From the NCBI RefSeq assembly GCF_023921805.1, contig NZ_CP074197.1, positions 62,001 to 126,000 of the forward strand: a DNA stretch of 64,000 bases. Reading direction: 5' to 3'. Below the pieces are notes generated by a model that did no database searches, was not told where the DNA came from, and worked only from the letters and a program-made list of their open reading frames with translations. The stretch is from Ruminococcus sp. FMBCY1. GTDB taxonomy: Bacteria; Bacillota; Clostridia; Oscillospirales; Acutalibacteraceae. A program made the position numbers and the translations under genes. Below, in pieces: positions 18,589 through 27,590 of the stretch. Position 1 is the first letter of the stretch; every line of letters starts with the position of its first letter.

Positions 18589-19680
18589 GTGAATCAGAAG
18601 AAATTTAAAGTTGGTATTATCGGTGCAACAGGTATGGTTGGTCAGCGTTTCGCTCTCCTTCTTGAGAATCACCCATGGTTTGAGGTAAAGGTTCTTGCGG
18701 CAAGTGCAAGAAGTGCCGGTAAAAAATACGGTGATGTAGTTGAGGGAAGATGGCATATGACAAAGGATCTTCCAGAGAAATATAAAGATATGGTAATTGT
18801 TGACGCAGAGAATGTTGAAGAGGTTGCTTCACAGGTTGACTTCTGTTTCTGCGCTGTAAATATGAAGAAAGACGAAATCAAAGCTCTTGAAGAGAGATAT
18901 GCAAAGGCAGAGTGCCCAATCGTTTCTAATAACTCGGCACACAGATTTACTCCGGATGTTCCTATGGTTATTCCTGAGATCAATGCAGATCACCTTGAGA
19001 TTATTGACGCTCAGAGAAAAAGACTCGGCACAAAGAGAGGCTTTATTGCAGTTAAGTCTAACTGTTCACTCCAGAGCTATGTTCCTGCTATCCACCCACT
19101 CAAGGAGCTTGGCGTAGATAAGGTTCTCGCTTGTACATATCAGGCAATTTCAGGTGCAGGCAAAACATTTAAGACATGGCCTGAAATGATAGATAATGTT
19201 ATTCCTTACATTGGCGGCGAGGAAGAGAAGTCAGAGCAGGAGCCACTCAAGATTTGGGGTCACATTGAGAACAACGAAATCGTTAAGACAGACGATATTG
19301 CCATTACAGCTCAGTGCATTCGTGTACCTGTTTCAGACGGTCACACAGCTGCTGTATTTATGTCATTTAAAGACGGCGTAAAGAAACCGTCTGTAGAAGA
19401 AATCATCAAGATTTGGAAATCATACAAGGGCAGAGCACAGGAGCTTGAGCTTCCGAGCGCACCAAAGCAGTTCTTACACTACTTTACAGAGCCTGATCGT
19501 CCACAGATTAAGAGTGAGAGAAACCTTGAGAACGGTATGGCTATTTCTGTAGGCAGACTCAGAGAAGACACACAGTATGATTACAAGTTTATTTGTATGT
19601 CACACAACACATTAAGAGGTGCAGCAGGCGGCGCAGTATTGCTTGCGGAACTTCTTTGCGCTGAAGGCTATATGGACTGA
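18589..19680 (+). CDS. asd: Aspartate-semialdehyde dehydrogenase
   Basis: An enzyme of 363 residues that reduces aspartyl phosphate to aspartate semialdehyde in lysine/threonine/methionine synthesis. NADP-binding GIIGATGMVGQRF is at the N-terminus, the catalytic Cys159 is in KSNCSLQ and the catalytic His lies in SDGHTAAVFMSF. Length and motifs fit the archaeal/fungal-type subfamily, which also occurs in some Clostridia. The start is a GTG at 18589 with GGAGGA five bases upstream; a longer frame from 18475 has no ribosome-binding site. It is the first gene of the asd-dapA-dapB operon. Confidence 0.95.
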   Translation: MNQKKFKVGIIGATGMVGQRFALLLENHPWFEVKVLAASARSAGKKYGDVVEGRWHMTKDLPEKYKDMVIVDAENVEEVASQVDFCFCAVNMKKDEIKALEERYAKAECPIVSNNSAHRFTPDVPMVIPEINADHLEIIDAQRKRLGTKRGFIAVKSNCSLQSYVPAIHPLKELGVDKVLACTYQAISGAGKTFKTWPEMIDNVIPYIGGEEEKSEQEPLKIWGHIENNEIVKTDDIAITAQCIRVPVSDGHTAAVFMSFKDGVKKPSVEEIIKIWKSYKGRAQELELPSAPKQFLHYFTEPDRPQIKSERNLENGMAISVGRLREDTQYDYKFICMSHNTLRGAAGGAVLLAELLCAEGYMD

Positions 19681-19740
19681 TTTAAGCCGTCAGCTTTATA
19701 AATTTAATTTTAAATTAAAAATCTTAAATGGAGGTAAATT

Positions 19741-20643
19741 ATGGGAAATCACATTTTCACAGGTTCCGGTGTTGCTCTTGTAACACCTATGAATTCTGAC
19801 GGCAGCGTAAATTATGATGTACTTGAGCAGTTGCTTGAATTCCATGTTGAAAACGGTACAGATGCCATTATCGCTTGCGGTACAACAGGCGAGGCAGCAA
19901 CTCTTTCGGAGGAAGAACACTGCAAAGTGCTTTCTTTCGTGTCAGAGAAAATCAACGGAAGAATTCCTGTTATTGCAGGCACAGGCAGCAATGATACTTC
20001 AACTGCCGTTATGCTTTCAAAGTCTGCCCAAAAGACCGGTGCAGACGCACTCCTTTGTGTAACTCCATATTACAATAAAACTTCACAGGCAGGTCTTGTA
20101 AAGCACTTCAATGTAATTGCGGATGCAGTTGACCTTCCTATCATTCTTTATAATGTTCCTTCAAGAACAGGCTGTAACATTCAGCCAAAGACATATGAGG
20201 AGCTTTGCAAGCACCCTAATATTGTTGCTGCAAAAGAGGCAAGCGGCAATATTTCACAGGTTGCGCTCATTCGTTCACTTTGCGGAGATAATCTTGACAT
20301 TTATTCGGGTAATGACGACCAGACAGTTCCGTTTATGTCACTCGGCGCTTTGGGTGTAATTTCAGTATTTGCAAACATTTGCCCTGCCGAAATGCATAAG
20401 ATTTGTCAGCTTTGTCTTGAAAATGACTTTGCAGAGGCTCAAAAGCTCCATTTCCACTATCTTGAGCTTATGAACATTATGTTTAACGATGTAAATCCTA
20501 TTCCGATTAAGACAGCTATGAACCTCTTTGGTTTTGACTGCGGTGAGTGCAGACTTCCGCTCGTTCCTATGAGCGCAGCAGGCTATCACGATCTTAAGGA
20601 TTGCCTTGCTAAGTACGATCTTCTCGGCAAGCACGCACAGTAA
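19741..20643 (+). CDS. dapA: 4-Hydroxy-tetrahydrodipicolinate synthase
   Basis: An enzyme of 300 residues that condenses pyruvate with aspartate semialdehyde. Seen are GTTGEAATLS (residues 47-56; Ala for the usual Ser), LYNVPSRTG with catalytic Tyr137, and the Schiff-base Lys165 in AAKEASGN. ATGGAGGTAAATT precedes the start. The gene lies 60 bp after asd and 24 bp before dapB, so three consecutive enzymes of the diaminopimelate pathway are together. Confidence 0.97.
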   Translation: MGNHIFTGSGVALVTPMNSDGSVNYDVLEQLLEFHVENGTDAIIACGTTGEAATLSEEEHCKVLSFVSEKINGRIPVIAGTGSNDTSTAVMLSKSAQKTGADALLCVTPYYNKTSQAGLVKHFNVIADAVDLPIILYNVPSRTGCNIQPKTYEELCKHPNIVAAKEASGNISQVALIRSLCGDNLDIYSGNDDQTVPFMSLGALGVISVFANICPAEMHKICQLCLENDFAEAQKLHFHYLELMNIMFNDVNPIPIKTAMNLFGFDCGECRLPLVPMSAAGYHDLKDCLAKYDLLGKHAQ

Positions 20644-20667
20644 TTCGTACAAAAGGGGAAGTTTAAA

Positions 20668-21435
20668 ATGGTAAATATAGCTCTTGTAGGCTGTAACGGA
20701 AAAATGGGTAAGGCCGTTACTTCGGCTGTTCAGTCAAGAAATGACTGTGAAATTGTTTTCGGTGCAGATCCTTTCGGCACACCTGCATACGATTATCCTG
20801 TATTTGAGAGCCTTGCCGTATCAGACAAAAAGGCTGATGTTATTATAGATTTTTCAAATCCTGCATCTCTTGACGATATTCTCGCATATGCGCTTGAGAA
20901 AAAAATTCCTTGCGTACTTTGCACAACAGGTTATTCACCGGAGCAGGTTGAAAAAATAAAAAAAGCGTCTGAAAGTGTAGCTGTTTTCTATTCGGGAAAT
21001 ATGTCGCTCGGTATCAATCTTCTTATTGAGCTTTCAAAAGAGGCTGCAAAGATTCTCGGTGCGGCAGATTTCGATATTGAAATCATAGAGAAACACCACA
21101 ATCAGAAAATTGACGCTCCAAGCGGTACTGCACTTATGATTGCAGACGGCATTTCCGACACACTTGCAGAAGAACCGCAGTATGTTTATGACCGCCATTC
21201 TTACCGCAAAAAGCGTTCTAAGAATGAAATCGGTATTCACTCTGTAAGAGGCGGTACTATTGTTGGCGAACACGAGGTTATTTTTGCGGGTCACGATGAG
21301 GTTGTAACTATTTCACATCAGGCTCAATCAAAAGAGGTATTTGCAGTCGGCGCAGTAAATGCCGCTGTTTATCTTGCAGATCAGGGCGCAGGTATGTACA
21401 ATATGGGTAATCTCCTTGCCGCAAAGCTCGGCTGA
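20668..21435 (+). CDS. dapB: 4-Hydroxy-tetrahydrodipicolinate reductase
   Basis: An enzyme of 255 residues. The nucleotide-binding GCNGKMGKAV is at residues 8-17, CTTGYSPEQ and SGNMSLGINLL follow, and the catalytic segment EKHHNQKIDAPSGTAL is present, then FAGHDEVVTISHQA. It reduces the DapA product to tetrahydrodipicolinate. It is the last gene of the operon, with a strong terminator at 21450-21480. Confidence 0.97.
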   Translation: MVNIALVGCNGKMGKAVTSAVQSRNDCEIVFGADPFGTPAYDYPVFESLAVSDKKADVIIDFSNPASLDDILAYALEKKIPCVLCTTGYSPEQVEKIKKASESVAVFYSGNMSLGINLLIELSKEAAKILGAADFDIEIIEKHHNQKIDAPSGTALMIADGISDTLAEEPQYVYDRHSYRKKRSKNEIGIHSVRGGTIVGEHEVIFAGHDEVVTISHQAQSKEVFAVGAVNAAVYLADQGAGMYNMGNLLAAKLG

Positions 21436-21449
21436 TTATTTTAACTTTA

Positions 21450-21480
21450 AAACGGCACTTTTTATCAGTGCCGTTTTTTT
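21450..21480 (+). terminator. Terminator of asd-dapA-dapB
   Basis: Stem AACGGCAC/GTGCCGTT with a T-rich loop and a following TTTTTTT run. Confidence 0.9.
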
Positions 21481-21488
21481 GGCTTTTT

Positions 21489-21588
21489 ATAGTTGGGGGA
21501 TAATTATGGTTTAGCTGATTGCTTGTCGAAACAATTTGCTAAACCATTATTTATTATTTTTACCCCAACATTTAGAATATAACAGGTT
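21489..21588. repeat. Dispersed inverted-end repeat, copy F (shortest, about 100 bp)
   Basis: It consists almost only of the two ends of the family: AGTTGGGGGATAATTATGG with TTTAGC on the left, and GCTAAACCATTATTTATTAT with TTTTACCCCAACATTTAGAA on the right. The internal modules of copies A-C are missing. It lies between the dapB terminator and the ABC transporter promoter. Confidence 0.75.
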
Positions 21589-21690
21589 TGTTTTTTAAGA
21601 AACTGTTATCCGATTGCAATTTTGCAAACTTGCAGATTGTAATAATGTTATAAAATTTACGATAACAGGGAAAAATCTGTCGAAAACACT

Positions 21691-21719
21691 TTACTTTGCT
21701 AATGTGATAATGCTATAAT
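21691..21719 (+). promoter_or_regulatory. Promoter of the amino acid ABC transporter operon
   Basis: TTACTT (21691-21696), a 17-bp spacer and TATAAT (21714-21719), 45 bp before the first gene. The -35 is weak. Confidence 0.5.
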
Positions 21720-21763
21720 ATAGTGTAGCTTTTCGCTAAGTTAAATTATGGAGGAAAACATTT

Positions 21764-22603
21764 ATGAAAAAGATTTCAGCTTTATTACTTGCAGGTGTTA
21801 TGGCGGCAACTGCTCTTGCAGGTTGCGGCGGTTCAAATTCAACAACCGCTAAAGGTTCTTCGGAAACTGAAAACGATTGGACTTATATTCAGAATAAAGG
21901 CGAATTTGTAATCGGTATTACATATTTTGAGCCGATGAACTATATGGACGAAAACGGCAATCTCACAGGTTTTGAAACAGAGTTCGCTACAAAGGTTTGC
22001 GAAAAGATGGGCGTTACACCTAAGTTCCAGAAGATTGACTGGGATTCAAAGGAAGTAGAGCTTAATGCAAAGACTATTGACTGCATCTGGAACGGTCTTA
22101 CAATTACAGAAGAGCGTCAGGAAAATATGAGCATTTCAACTCCGTATATGGAGAATAAGCAGGTTATGGTTGCTAAGGCAGACATTGCGGATCAGCTTAC
22201 ATCGGCAGATGCACTTAAGGGTAAGACTGTCGTTGCAGAGAAGAAGTCAGCAGGTGAAGAGGTTGCCCAGAGTGATGAATTCTTTACAAGCGCCGATTAT
22301 GTTTCGGTTGACTCACAGGCAAAGGCTTTGCTTGAGGTTAAGTCAGGCACAGCTGATGTTGCGGTTATCGACTATGTAATGTCAATCGGTACACTTGCAG
22401 AGGGTTCTGATTATTCAGACCTCAAGGTAGTTTCTGACAAGGCTTTCTCACCTGAACAGTACGGTATCGCACTCCGTAAGGACAGCACAGAAACTCTTGC
22501 AAAACTCAATGATGCTATTCAGGCTTGCGCCGACGACGGTTCACTTGAGCAGATTGCAGAAAAATATAATCTTCAGGATTTACTCCTTGTAAAGGCAAAA
22601 TAA
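21764..22603 (+). CDS. Polar amino acid ABC transporter substrate-binding lipoprotein
   Basis: A protein of 279 residues with a signal peptide and lipobox LAGC (Cys20), a Ser/Thr linker and a family 3 solute-binding domain. Seen are FVIGITYFEPMNYMDENG, LTGFETEFATKVCEKMG and the DCIWNGLTITEER motif. It binds an amino acid outside the membrane for import; the specificity cannot be read. It is first in an operon with permease and ATPase. Confidence 0.94.
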   Translation: MKKISALLLAGVMAATALAGCGGSNSTTAKGSSETENDWTYIQNKGEFVIGITYFEPMNYMDENGNLTGFETEFATKVCEKMGVTPKFQKIDWDSKEVELNAKTIDCIWNGLTITEERQENMSISTPYMENKQVMVAKADIADQLTSADALKGKTVVAEKKSAGEEVAQSDEFFTSADYVSVDSQAKALLEVKSGTADVAVIDYVMSIGTLAEGSDYSDLKVVSDKAFSPEQYGIALRKDSTETLAKLNDAIQACADDGSLEQIAEKYNLQDLLLVKAK

Positions 22604-22605
22604 TT

Positions 22606-23256
22606 ATGAACCAGTTTATAAATGTTACAAACAGCCTTTTAGAGGGTTTTGGACAAAACTGCCTTATCTTTATAGTGACAATTCTTGCGGCTATGCCGCT
22701 TGGACTTATTGTTTCTATGGGTTCAATGTCAAAATTTAAACCGATTAAGTGGATTACAAAAACTTTTGTGTGGATAATCAGAGGCACACCTCTTATGCTC
22801 CAGCTTTTTGTTGTGTTCTATGTACCACCGCTTATGACAAACGGCGGATTCAATTTTTCGAGAATAAATGCGGCGCTTATAGCATTTATTATTAACTATT
22901 CGGCATATTTTTCTGAAATATACCGTGGCGGTATTGAGTCTGTGCCAAAGGGACAGTATGAGGCAGGACAGGTGCTTGGTATGACTAAGCCGCAGATTTT
23001 CTTTAAGGTTGTGCTTATGCAGGTTGTAAAGAAAATCACAGCACCGATCGGCAACGAAATTATTACGCTTGTAAAGGATACATCACTTTCAAGCGTTATC
23101 GCTATTCCTGAAATTTTGATGATGGCAAAAGACTTCTCAATGCAGGGACTTATTTGGCCGTTGTTCTACTCGGCGGTATTTTACCTTGTGTTCTGTGGTG
23201 TTTTAACAATTCTTTTCTCGTTTATAGAGAAAAAGCTCGATTATTACAAAGGTTAA
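22606..23256 (+). CDS. Amino acid ABC transporter permease (HisM/GlnP family)
   Basis: A protein of 216 residues with five hydrophobic helices. The EAA loop is EAGQVLGMTKPQIFFKVVL and the segment RGTPLMLQLFVVFY is typical of polar amino acid permeases. It starts two bases after the binding-protein stop and ends 12 bp before the ATPase gene. It forms the channel, probably as a homodimer because only one permease gene is present. Confidence 0.95.
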   Translation: MNQFINVTNSLLEGFGQNCLIFIVTILAAMPLGLIVSMGSMSKFKPIKWITKTFVWIIRGTPLMLQLFVVFYVPPLMTNGGFNFSRINAALIAFIINYSAYFSEIYRGGIESVPKGQYEAGQVLGMTKPQIFFKVVLMQVVKKITAPIGNEIITLVKDTSLSSVIAIPEILMMAKDFSMQGLIWPLFYSAVFYLVFCGVLTILFSFIEKKLDYYKG

Positions 23257-23268
23257 GGAGGGGCAGTT

Positions 23269-24069
23269 ATGTCATTGTTAAGCGTTGAAAATATCCGTAA
23301 AAGCTACGGCAAAACTCCCGTCCTGAAAGACATCAGTTTTTCGCTTGAGAAAGGCGAGGTGCTTGCAATTATCGGTTCTTCCGGTTCGGGCAAAACCACA
23401 CTTTTAAGATGTCTTAATTTTCTTGAAACTCCGCAGTACGGCAAAATCAGTGTAGGGGATAAGGTGCTTTTTGACAGCAATGATTCCGGCAAAAACAGTG
23501 AGTCGCAAATTCGTAAAAACAGACTGCATTTCGGACTTGTGTTTCAGTCTTTTAATCTTTTCCCGCAGTACAGCGTAATTGACAATATTATGCTTGCTCC
23601 ACACCTTGCGGCAAAAGAACAGATAAAGCAGACAGGCGAATATATGGGTGCGAAAAATTATAAAGACGCACAAAAAATTATCCGAGAAACTGCATTGACC
23701 TTGCTCGAAAAAGTGGGACTTTCGGAGAAGAGCGAATCGTATCCCTGTAACCTAAGCGGCGGTCAGCAACAGCGAGTTGCCATTGCAAGAGCGCTTGCTC
23801 TTAATCCTGATGTTTTGTGCTTTGACGAGCCTACATCGGCGCTTGACCCTGAACTTACAGGCGAGGTGCTCAATGTTATTAGAAGTCTTAAAACTTCTGA
23901 CAGTACAATGATTGTTGTTACTCATGAGATTGAGTTTGCAAGAGATGTTGCAGATAAAATTATCTTTATGGCTGACGGTGTAATTGCCGAGCAAGGTACA
24001 CCCGAACAAGTAATCAATAATCCGCAAAATCCGAGAACACAGGCATTTTTATCAAGATTCAATCATTAA
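23269..24069 (+). CDS. Amino acid ABC transporter ATP-binding protein
   Basis: A protein of 266 residues. Walker A GSSGSGKTT (about residues 35-43), the Q-loop in LVFQSFNLFPQ, signature LSGGQQQRVAIARAL, Walker B VLCFDEPTSALD and switch His in VVTHE are all intact. A somewhat longer insert (residues 100-140) precedes the signature motif than in GlnQ/HisP. GGAGGGGC precedes the ATG. A terminator follows at 24083-24121. Confidence 0.96.
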   Translation: MSLLSVENIRKSYGKTPVLKDISFSLEKGEVLAIIGSSGSGKTTLLRCLNFLETPQYGKISVGDKVLFDSNDSGKNSESQIRKNRLHFGLVFQSFNLFPQYSVIDNIMLAPHLAAKEQIKQTGEYMGAKNYKDAQKIIRETALTLLEKVGLSEKSESYPCNLSGGQQQRVAIARALALNPDVLCFDEPTSALDPELTGEVLNVIRSLKTSDSTMIVVTHEIEFARDVADKIIFMADGVIAEQGTPEQVINNPQNPRTQAFLSRFNH

Positions 24070-24082
24070 TCTACCTATTATA

Positions 24083-24121
24083 AAAACGCTCCGACTGTTT
24101 AATTGCAGTCGGAGCGTTTTG
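24083..24121 (+). terminator. Terminator of the ABC transporter operon
   Basis: Stem AAAACGCTCCGACTG / CAGTCGGAGCGTTTT. Confidence 0.9.
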
Positions 24122-24190
24122 CTTTGCAAGTTATGGGGTTAGTACACGCTTTTACTTAAATGATTATAAAACATTTTGAACAGAACTACT

Positions 24191-24823
24191 TTATAAGTAA
24201 TTAAATTCAATTTCAAGCGGAGGTTCTTCTATACTGCATATGGCAAATGAATGATTTTTAAATTCAAAGTGGGTGATATAGCAATTCTTCTCCTTGTTAT
24301 TTTCCGAAACGGTAATGGTATCTTTATTTATATTAATTTCAAAACTGTTGAGAGGTGTTCGCAATCCCTTGCCGCTCTGCTTTATATAACTTTCTTTAAT
24401 CGTCCAAAGTTTGTAAAATGCATTGCTTGTATTTTCCGAATGAATAATATAATTGTATTCATTTTCGGTGAAAAATCTTTTTGCAACGTCAAGGCGAGGT
24501 TCTTTAATGATTTCAACATCACAGCCTATCTCCTTATCGGAACTGACTCCGAAAGCAAAGTTACCGGAGTGAGCCGCATTAAAGAAAATTTTATCAACAT
24601 ACGGTTTGCCGTTACTGCCGTAATAAATTGAATTTATGTCAATATTATTCTCATTGAGAATTTTATTTATAATTAAACCTGCTCCGAGCGAGCGTTTGCG
24701 ATCGTCGGCAAGTTTATATCTTAGTATCTTTATTTGCCTTTCTTTAGGTAAAAGAGAAATTTTACCGTTATCATTCAAGGGGTCGCAAAGAACTGAAATA
24801 TCAGCTAAATAGAGCTTTATCAA
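24191..24823 (-). CDS. 4'-Phosphopantetheinyl transferase, Sfp superfamily
   Basis: About 210 residues, typical of the two-domain Sfp type. The magnesium and CoA binding motifs are present: FNAAHSGNFAFGV, IGCDVEII (Asp/Glu pair) and FYKLWTIKESYIKQSGKGL. It transfers phosphopantetheine from CoA to a carrier protein. No carrier protein, NRPS or PKS gene lies nearby, so the partner is unknown; it may serve fatty-acid ACP if no acpS exists. I favour a TTG start at 24823, six bases after TGAGGTG; the upstream ATG at 24877 lacks a ribosome-binding site. Confidence 0.88.
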   Translation of the reverse strand: MIKLYLADISVLCDPLNDNGKISLLPKERQIKILRYKLADDRKRSLGAGLIINKILNENNIDINSIYYGSNGKPYVDKIFFNAAHSGNFAFGVSSDKEIGCDVEIIKEPRLDVAKRFFTENEYNYIIHSENTSNAFYKLWTIKESYIKQSGKGLRTPLNSFEININKDTITVSENNKEKNCYITHFEFKNHSFAICSIEEPPLEIEFNYL

Positions 24824-25112
24824 TGTTTTCACCTCATCTTTTAGTGTAATTATAGTATTATTTTTGTTTTTAGTCAATCGTAATAGATATATTATTCTGT
24901 TTATGAAAAATACAACTTTGTTAAAAAAGTCAAAATTTTGTTCTAAGCATCCTTTTATAATGGTAAAGATGATTAACTAATGCAAAAAGCAAATGAAGAA
25001 AATGTAAACATATGTTCTAACTATTGTGATATATAGACAAAAATATCAACTTTAAATTAGTTGATATGTACATTTGAGTAGCATATTGTACAAATAAATA
25101 TTTTAAAAAATG

Positions 25113-25140
25113 TTGACTTTCACGAACTTTTGAGTATAAT
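25113..25140 (+). promoter_or_regulatory. Promoter of the small conserved gene at 25299
   Basis: TTGACT (25113-25118), a 16-bp spacer and TATAAT (25135-25140). The rest of 24824-25110 is A/T-rich and shows nothing else I can name. Confidence 0.7.
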
Positions 25141-25147
25141 AATAATT

Positions 25148-25240
25148 GTCAAGTAAATAGTCCGCTTGACTATCGGCTGATTAAACAGTCACATTACTCG
25201 AGTAAAATTAATTAAGTCGAATTTAAGTCTAGATTTTGCC
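25148..25240 (+). other. Structured leader of the small gene at 25299
   Basis: The predicted leader of about 150 nt contains a hairpin GTCAAG/CTTGAC (25148-25170), a possible GACT/AGTC stem, a perfect 12-bp palindrome TTACTCGAGTAA (25194-25205) and two TTAAGTC direct repeats. It matches no riboswitch class I know. Confidence 0.4.
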
Positions 25241-25298
25241 AAATGGTAAATGGCGCACGAAAAAATAAAAATTGATATTTTTAAAGGAGGAAATTTTT

Positions 25299-25565
25299 AT
25301 GACACCAATCCTTAATTTACACGACATTGATGTAACCAAATTCCTCGCCGTGCTCGATACCTGCGAGGGCAATGTATATCTCGTTACAAGCGAAGGCGAC
25401 AGATTAAACCTTAAGAGCAAACTTTGTCAGCTCGTTGGCTTAACAAAGCTTATTGAGGGCGGCAGAATTGCAGAGGCAAGCATCATCTGTGATAATAAGA
25501 ATGATGAAAGCAAACTTTTCAGATTCAATTTCTTTGGTGATACAGCAGATGCCAAGGTTGGCTGA
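25299..25565 (+). CDS. Conserved small protein of unknown function
   Basis: A protein of 88 residues starting TPILNLHDIDVTKFLAVLD after a very strong AAAGGAGG site. The middle reads VYLVTSEGDRLNLKSKLCQL followed by VGLTKLIEGG, a pattern I have seen in many short Clostridia proteins, sometimes mislabelled polyA polymerase; that name has no support here. There is no signal peptide or membrane segment. A strong promoter, a long leader and a strong ribosome-binding site suggest high expression. It is followed by a good terminator, so it is monocistronic. Confidence 0.75.
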   Translation: MTPILNLHDIDVTKFLAVLDTCEGNVYLVTSEGDRLNLKSKLCQLVGLTKLIEGGRIAEASIICDNKNDESKLFRFNFFGDTADAKVG

Positions 25566-25630
25566 TAACCCGAGTTACATTGATAATACCGTGTTTTCAC
25601 GATAATTTCAAAACTTCATAAAAACTGAGG

Positions 25631-25657
25631 ACAGCCGCAGCAATGCGGCTGTTTTTT
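25631..25657 (+). terminator. Terminator of the small conserved gene
   Basis: Stem ACAGCCGCA/TGCGGCTGT followed by TTTTTT. Confidence 0.92.
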
Positions 25658-25673
25658 GGTATATAAGCAAATC

Positions 25674-25700
25674 GGGCAAAACAAGCATAATGTTTTGCCC
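25674..25700. terminator. Second hairpin between the small gene and hcp
   Basis: A 9-bp perfect inverted repeat GGGCAAAAC/GTTTTGCCC. It lacks a strong T-run on either side, so termination is uncertain. Confidence 0.4.
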
Positions 25701-25802
25701 ATGATTTTTATTTTTATCAAAAGTTGGAGTAAATATCAGTCAGTGAAAAATTTGACGAACTTTTATAATTATTTAATAATAACCGTGCGTTAAACACTAA
25801 TC

Positions 25803-27440
25803 TTACTTATTAAAGAAAAGTTTTATATCGTCCTCTACAGAACCGATACCGCTTATTCCGAAGTTTTCTACAAGTACATTTAATACATTTGGAGAGAGGA
25901 AAGCAGGGAGTGTAGGACCGAGATGGATGTTTTTGACTCCGAGGTAAAGCAAAGAGAGAAGAACGATTACGGCTTTTTGCTCATACCAGGCAATATTGTA
26001 GATAATTGGAAGTTCGTTAATGTCATCAAGACCGAACACTTCTTTTAGCTTAAGTGCAATAACCGCAAGCGAGTAGGAATCGTTGCACTGACCTGCGTCG
26101 AGAACACGGGGAATACCGTTTATATCGCCGAGATTAAGTTTATTGTATTTGTATTTTGCACAGCCTGCGGTGAGAATTACCGTATCTTTTGGCAATGCTT
26201 TTGCAAATTCGGTGTAGTAATTTCTTGATTTTGCTCTGCCGTCACAGCCTGCCATTACAATGAATTTCTTGATGTCGCCGTTCTGTACAGCCTCTACGAT
26301 TTTATCGGCAAGAGAAAGTACCTGATTATGAGCAAATCCGCCTACAATCTCGCCCCTTTCAATTTCAACCGGAGGTTTGCATTTTTTTGCAACTTCAATG
26401 ATTTCCGAAAAATCTTTTATTTCTCCGATTTCGCCGCCGATGTGTTTTACACCCGGATAGCCCGCTGCGCCTGTTGTAAACATTCTGCCTTTGTAGCTGT
26501 CCTTTGGCGGTACAATACAGTTTGTAGTCATAAGAATTGCGCCGTTAAAGCTCTCAAATTCCTCTTTCTGTTTCCACCACGCATTGCCGTAATTGCCGAC
26601 AAAATGGCTGTATTTTTTGAAAGTAGGGTAGTAGTGCGCAGGCAACATTTCCGAATGAGTGTAAACATCTACTCCTGTATCTTTTGTCTGTTCTAAAAGC
26701 ATTTCAAGATCTCGAAGATCGTGACCCGAAACAAGAATTGCAGGGTTACTGCGTACACCGATGTTGACTTTTGTAATTTCGGGATTACCGTATGCGGAAG
26801 TATTGGCTTTGTCAAGCATAGCCATTCCGTCAACGCCGAATTTACCTGTTTCAAGTGTCAGTGCTACAAGGTCGTCAACGGACAGTGTATCGTCAAGCAA
26901 CATTGACAGCGCTCTCTGTAAGAAAGCGTCAAGCTCTTCATTGTCTTCCATAAGAACATTTGCGTGTTTGCTGTATGCCGAAAGTCCCTTTAAACCGTAG
27001 GTTATAAGTTCCCTAAGACTTCTTATGTCTTCGTTTTCTGTGGCAAGTACGCCGACTGTAGCCGCTTTTGCCGCAAATTCACTTTCATTTCCGTTCCATA
27101 AAGATGCGCTTGGAAGTGCTGATTTATCGGAAACTTCTTTTAACAAATTCTCTTTTACTTTGAGGGTTGTTTTAATGCGTTCAACGATAACATTTTTGTC
27201 AAAATTTGCGTTTGTAATTGTTGTGAAAAGGTTGAGAGTAATAAGATGATTTATGCTTTTGTCAATCTGTTTTCCCTCTGCTCTGATTTGTGTGGTAACT
27301 GCCGAAATGCCCTTTGTAACATATACGAGCAAGTCCTGCATATTTGCGGTATCAGGCTTTTTGCCGCATACTCCGCTTACTGTACAGCCTGAACAATTAG
27401 CTGTTTCCTGACATTGATAACAAAACATTTTATAATCCAT
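25803..27440 (-). CDS. hcp: Hydroxylamine reductase / hybrid-cluster protein
   Basis: A protein of 545 residues. The N-terminal iron-sulfur site [20 protein letters not shown] and the hybrid-cluster ligands in later segments ([43 protein letters not shown]) are present. Hcp reduces hydroxylamine or nitric oxide and protects anaerobes from nitrosative stress. The start is the ATG at 27440 after GGAGG. No hcr gene is adjacent, as is usual in Clostridia. A 4+4 bp inverted repeat upstream (27533-27546) may be its operator. Confidence 0.96.
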   Translation of the reverse strand: MDYKMFCYQCQETANCSGCTVSGVCGKKPDTANMQDLLVYVTKGISAVTTQIRAEGKQIDKSINHLITLNLFTTITNANFDKNVIVERIKTTLKVKENLLKEVSDKSALPSASLWNGNESEFAAKAATVGVLATENEDIRSLRELITYGLKGLSAYSKHANVLMEDNEELDAFLQRALSMLLDDTLSVDDLVALTLETGKFGVDGMAMLDKANTSAYGNPEITKVNIGVRSNPAILVSGHDLRDLEMLLEQTKDTGVDVYTHSEMLPAHYYPTFKKYSHFVGNYGNAWWKQKEEFESFNGAILMTTNCIVPPKDSYKGRMFTTGAAGYPGVKHIGGEIGEIKDFSEIIEVAKKCKPPVEIERGEIVGGFAHNQVLSLADKIVEAVQNGDIKKFIVMAGCDGRAKSRNYYTEFAKALPKDTVILTAGCAKYKYNKLNLGDINGIPRVLDAGQCNDSYSLAVIALKLKEVFGLDDINELPIIYNIAWYEQKAVIVLLSLLYLGVKNIHLGPTLPAFLSPNVLNVLVENFGISGIGSVEDDIKLFFNK

Positions 27441-27532
27441 AGTTGCCTCCAAAATATTTATTTATACAGTTGTAAGTTGTTGTAATTACTTACCTTGTGG
27501 TATAAGTATAATATTTTTCGGTCGGCAAATAT

Positions 27533-27546
27533 GTTGTTACGGCAAC
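27533..27546 (-). promoter_or_regulatory. Possible operator upstream of hcp
   Basis: GTTGTTACGGCAAC carries the inverted arms GTTG/CAAC, about 95 bp upstream of the hcp start. Regulators of the Crp/Fnr family (HcpR) control hcp in many anaerobes, but I cannot match this site to a known consensus. Confidence 0.3.
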
Positions 27547-27590
27547 GAAATTAAAATTAACATTATTTTATAAAATTGTTAAAAATTAAG

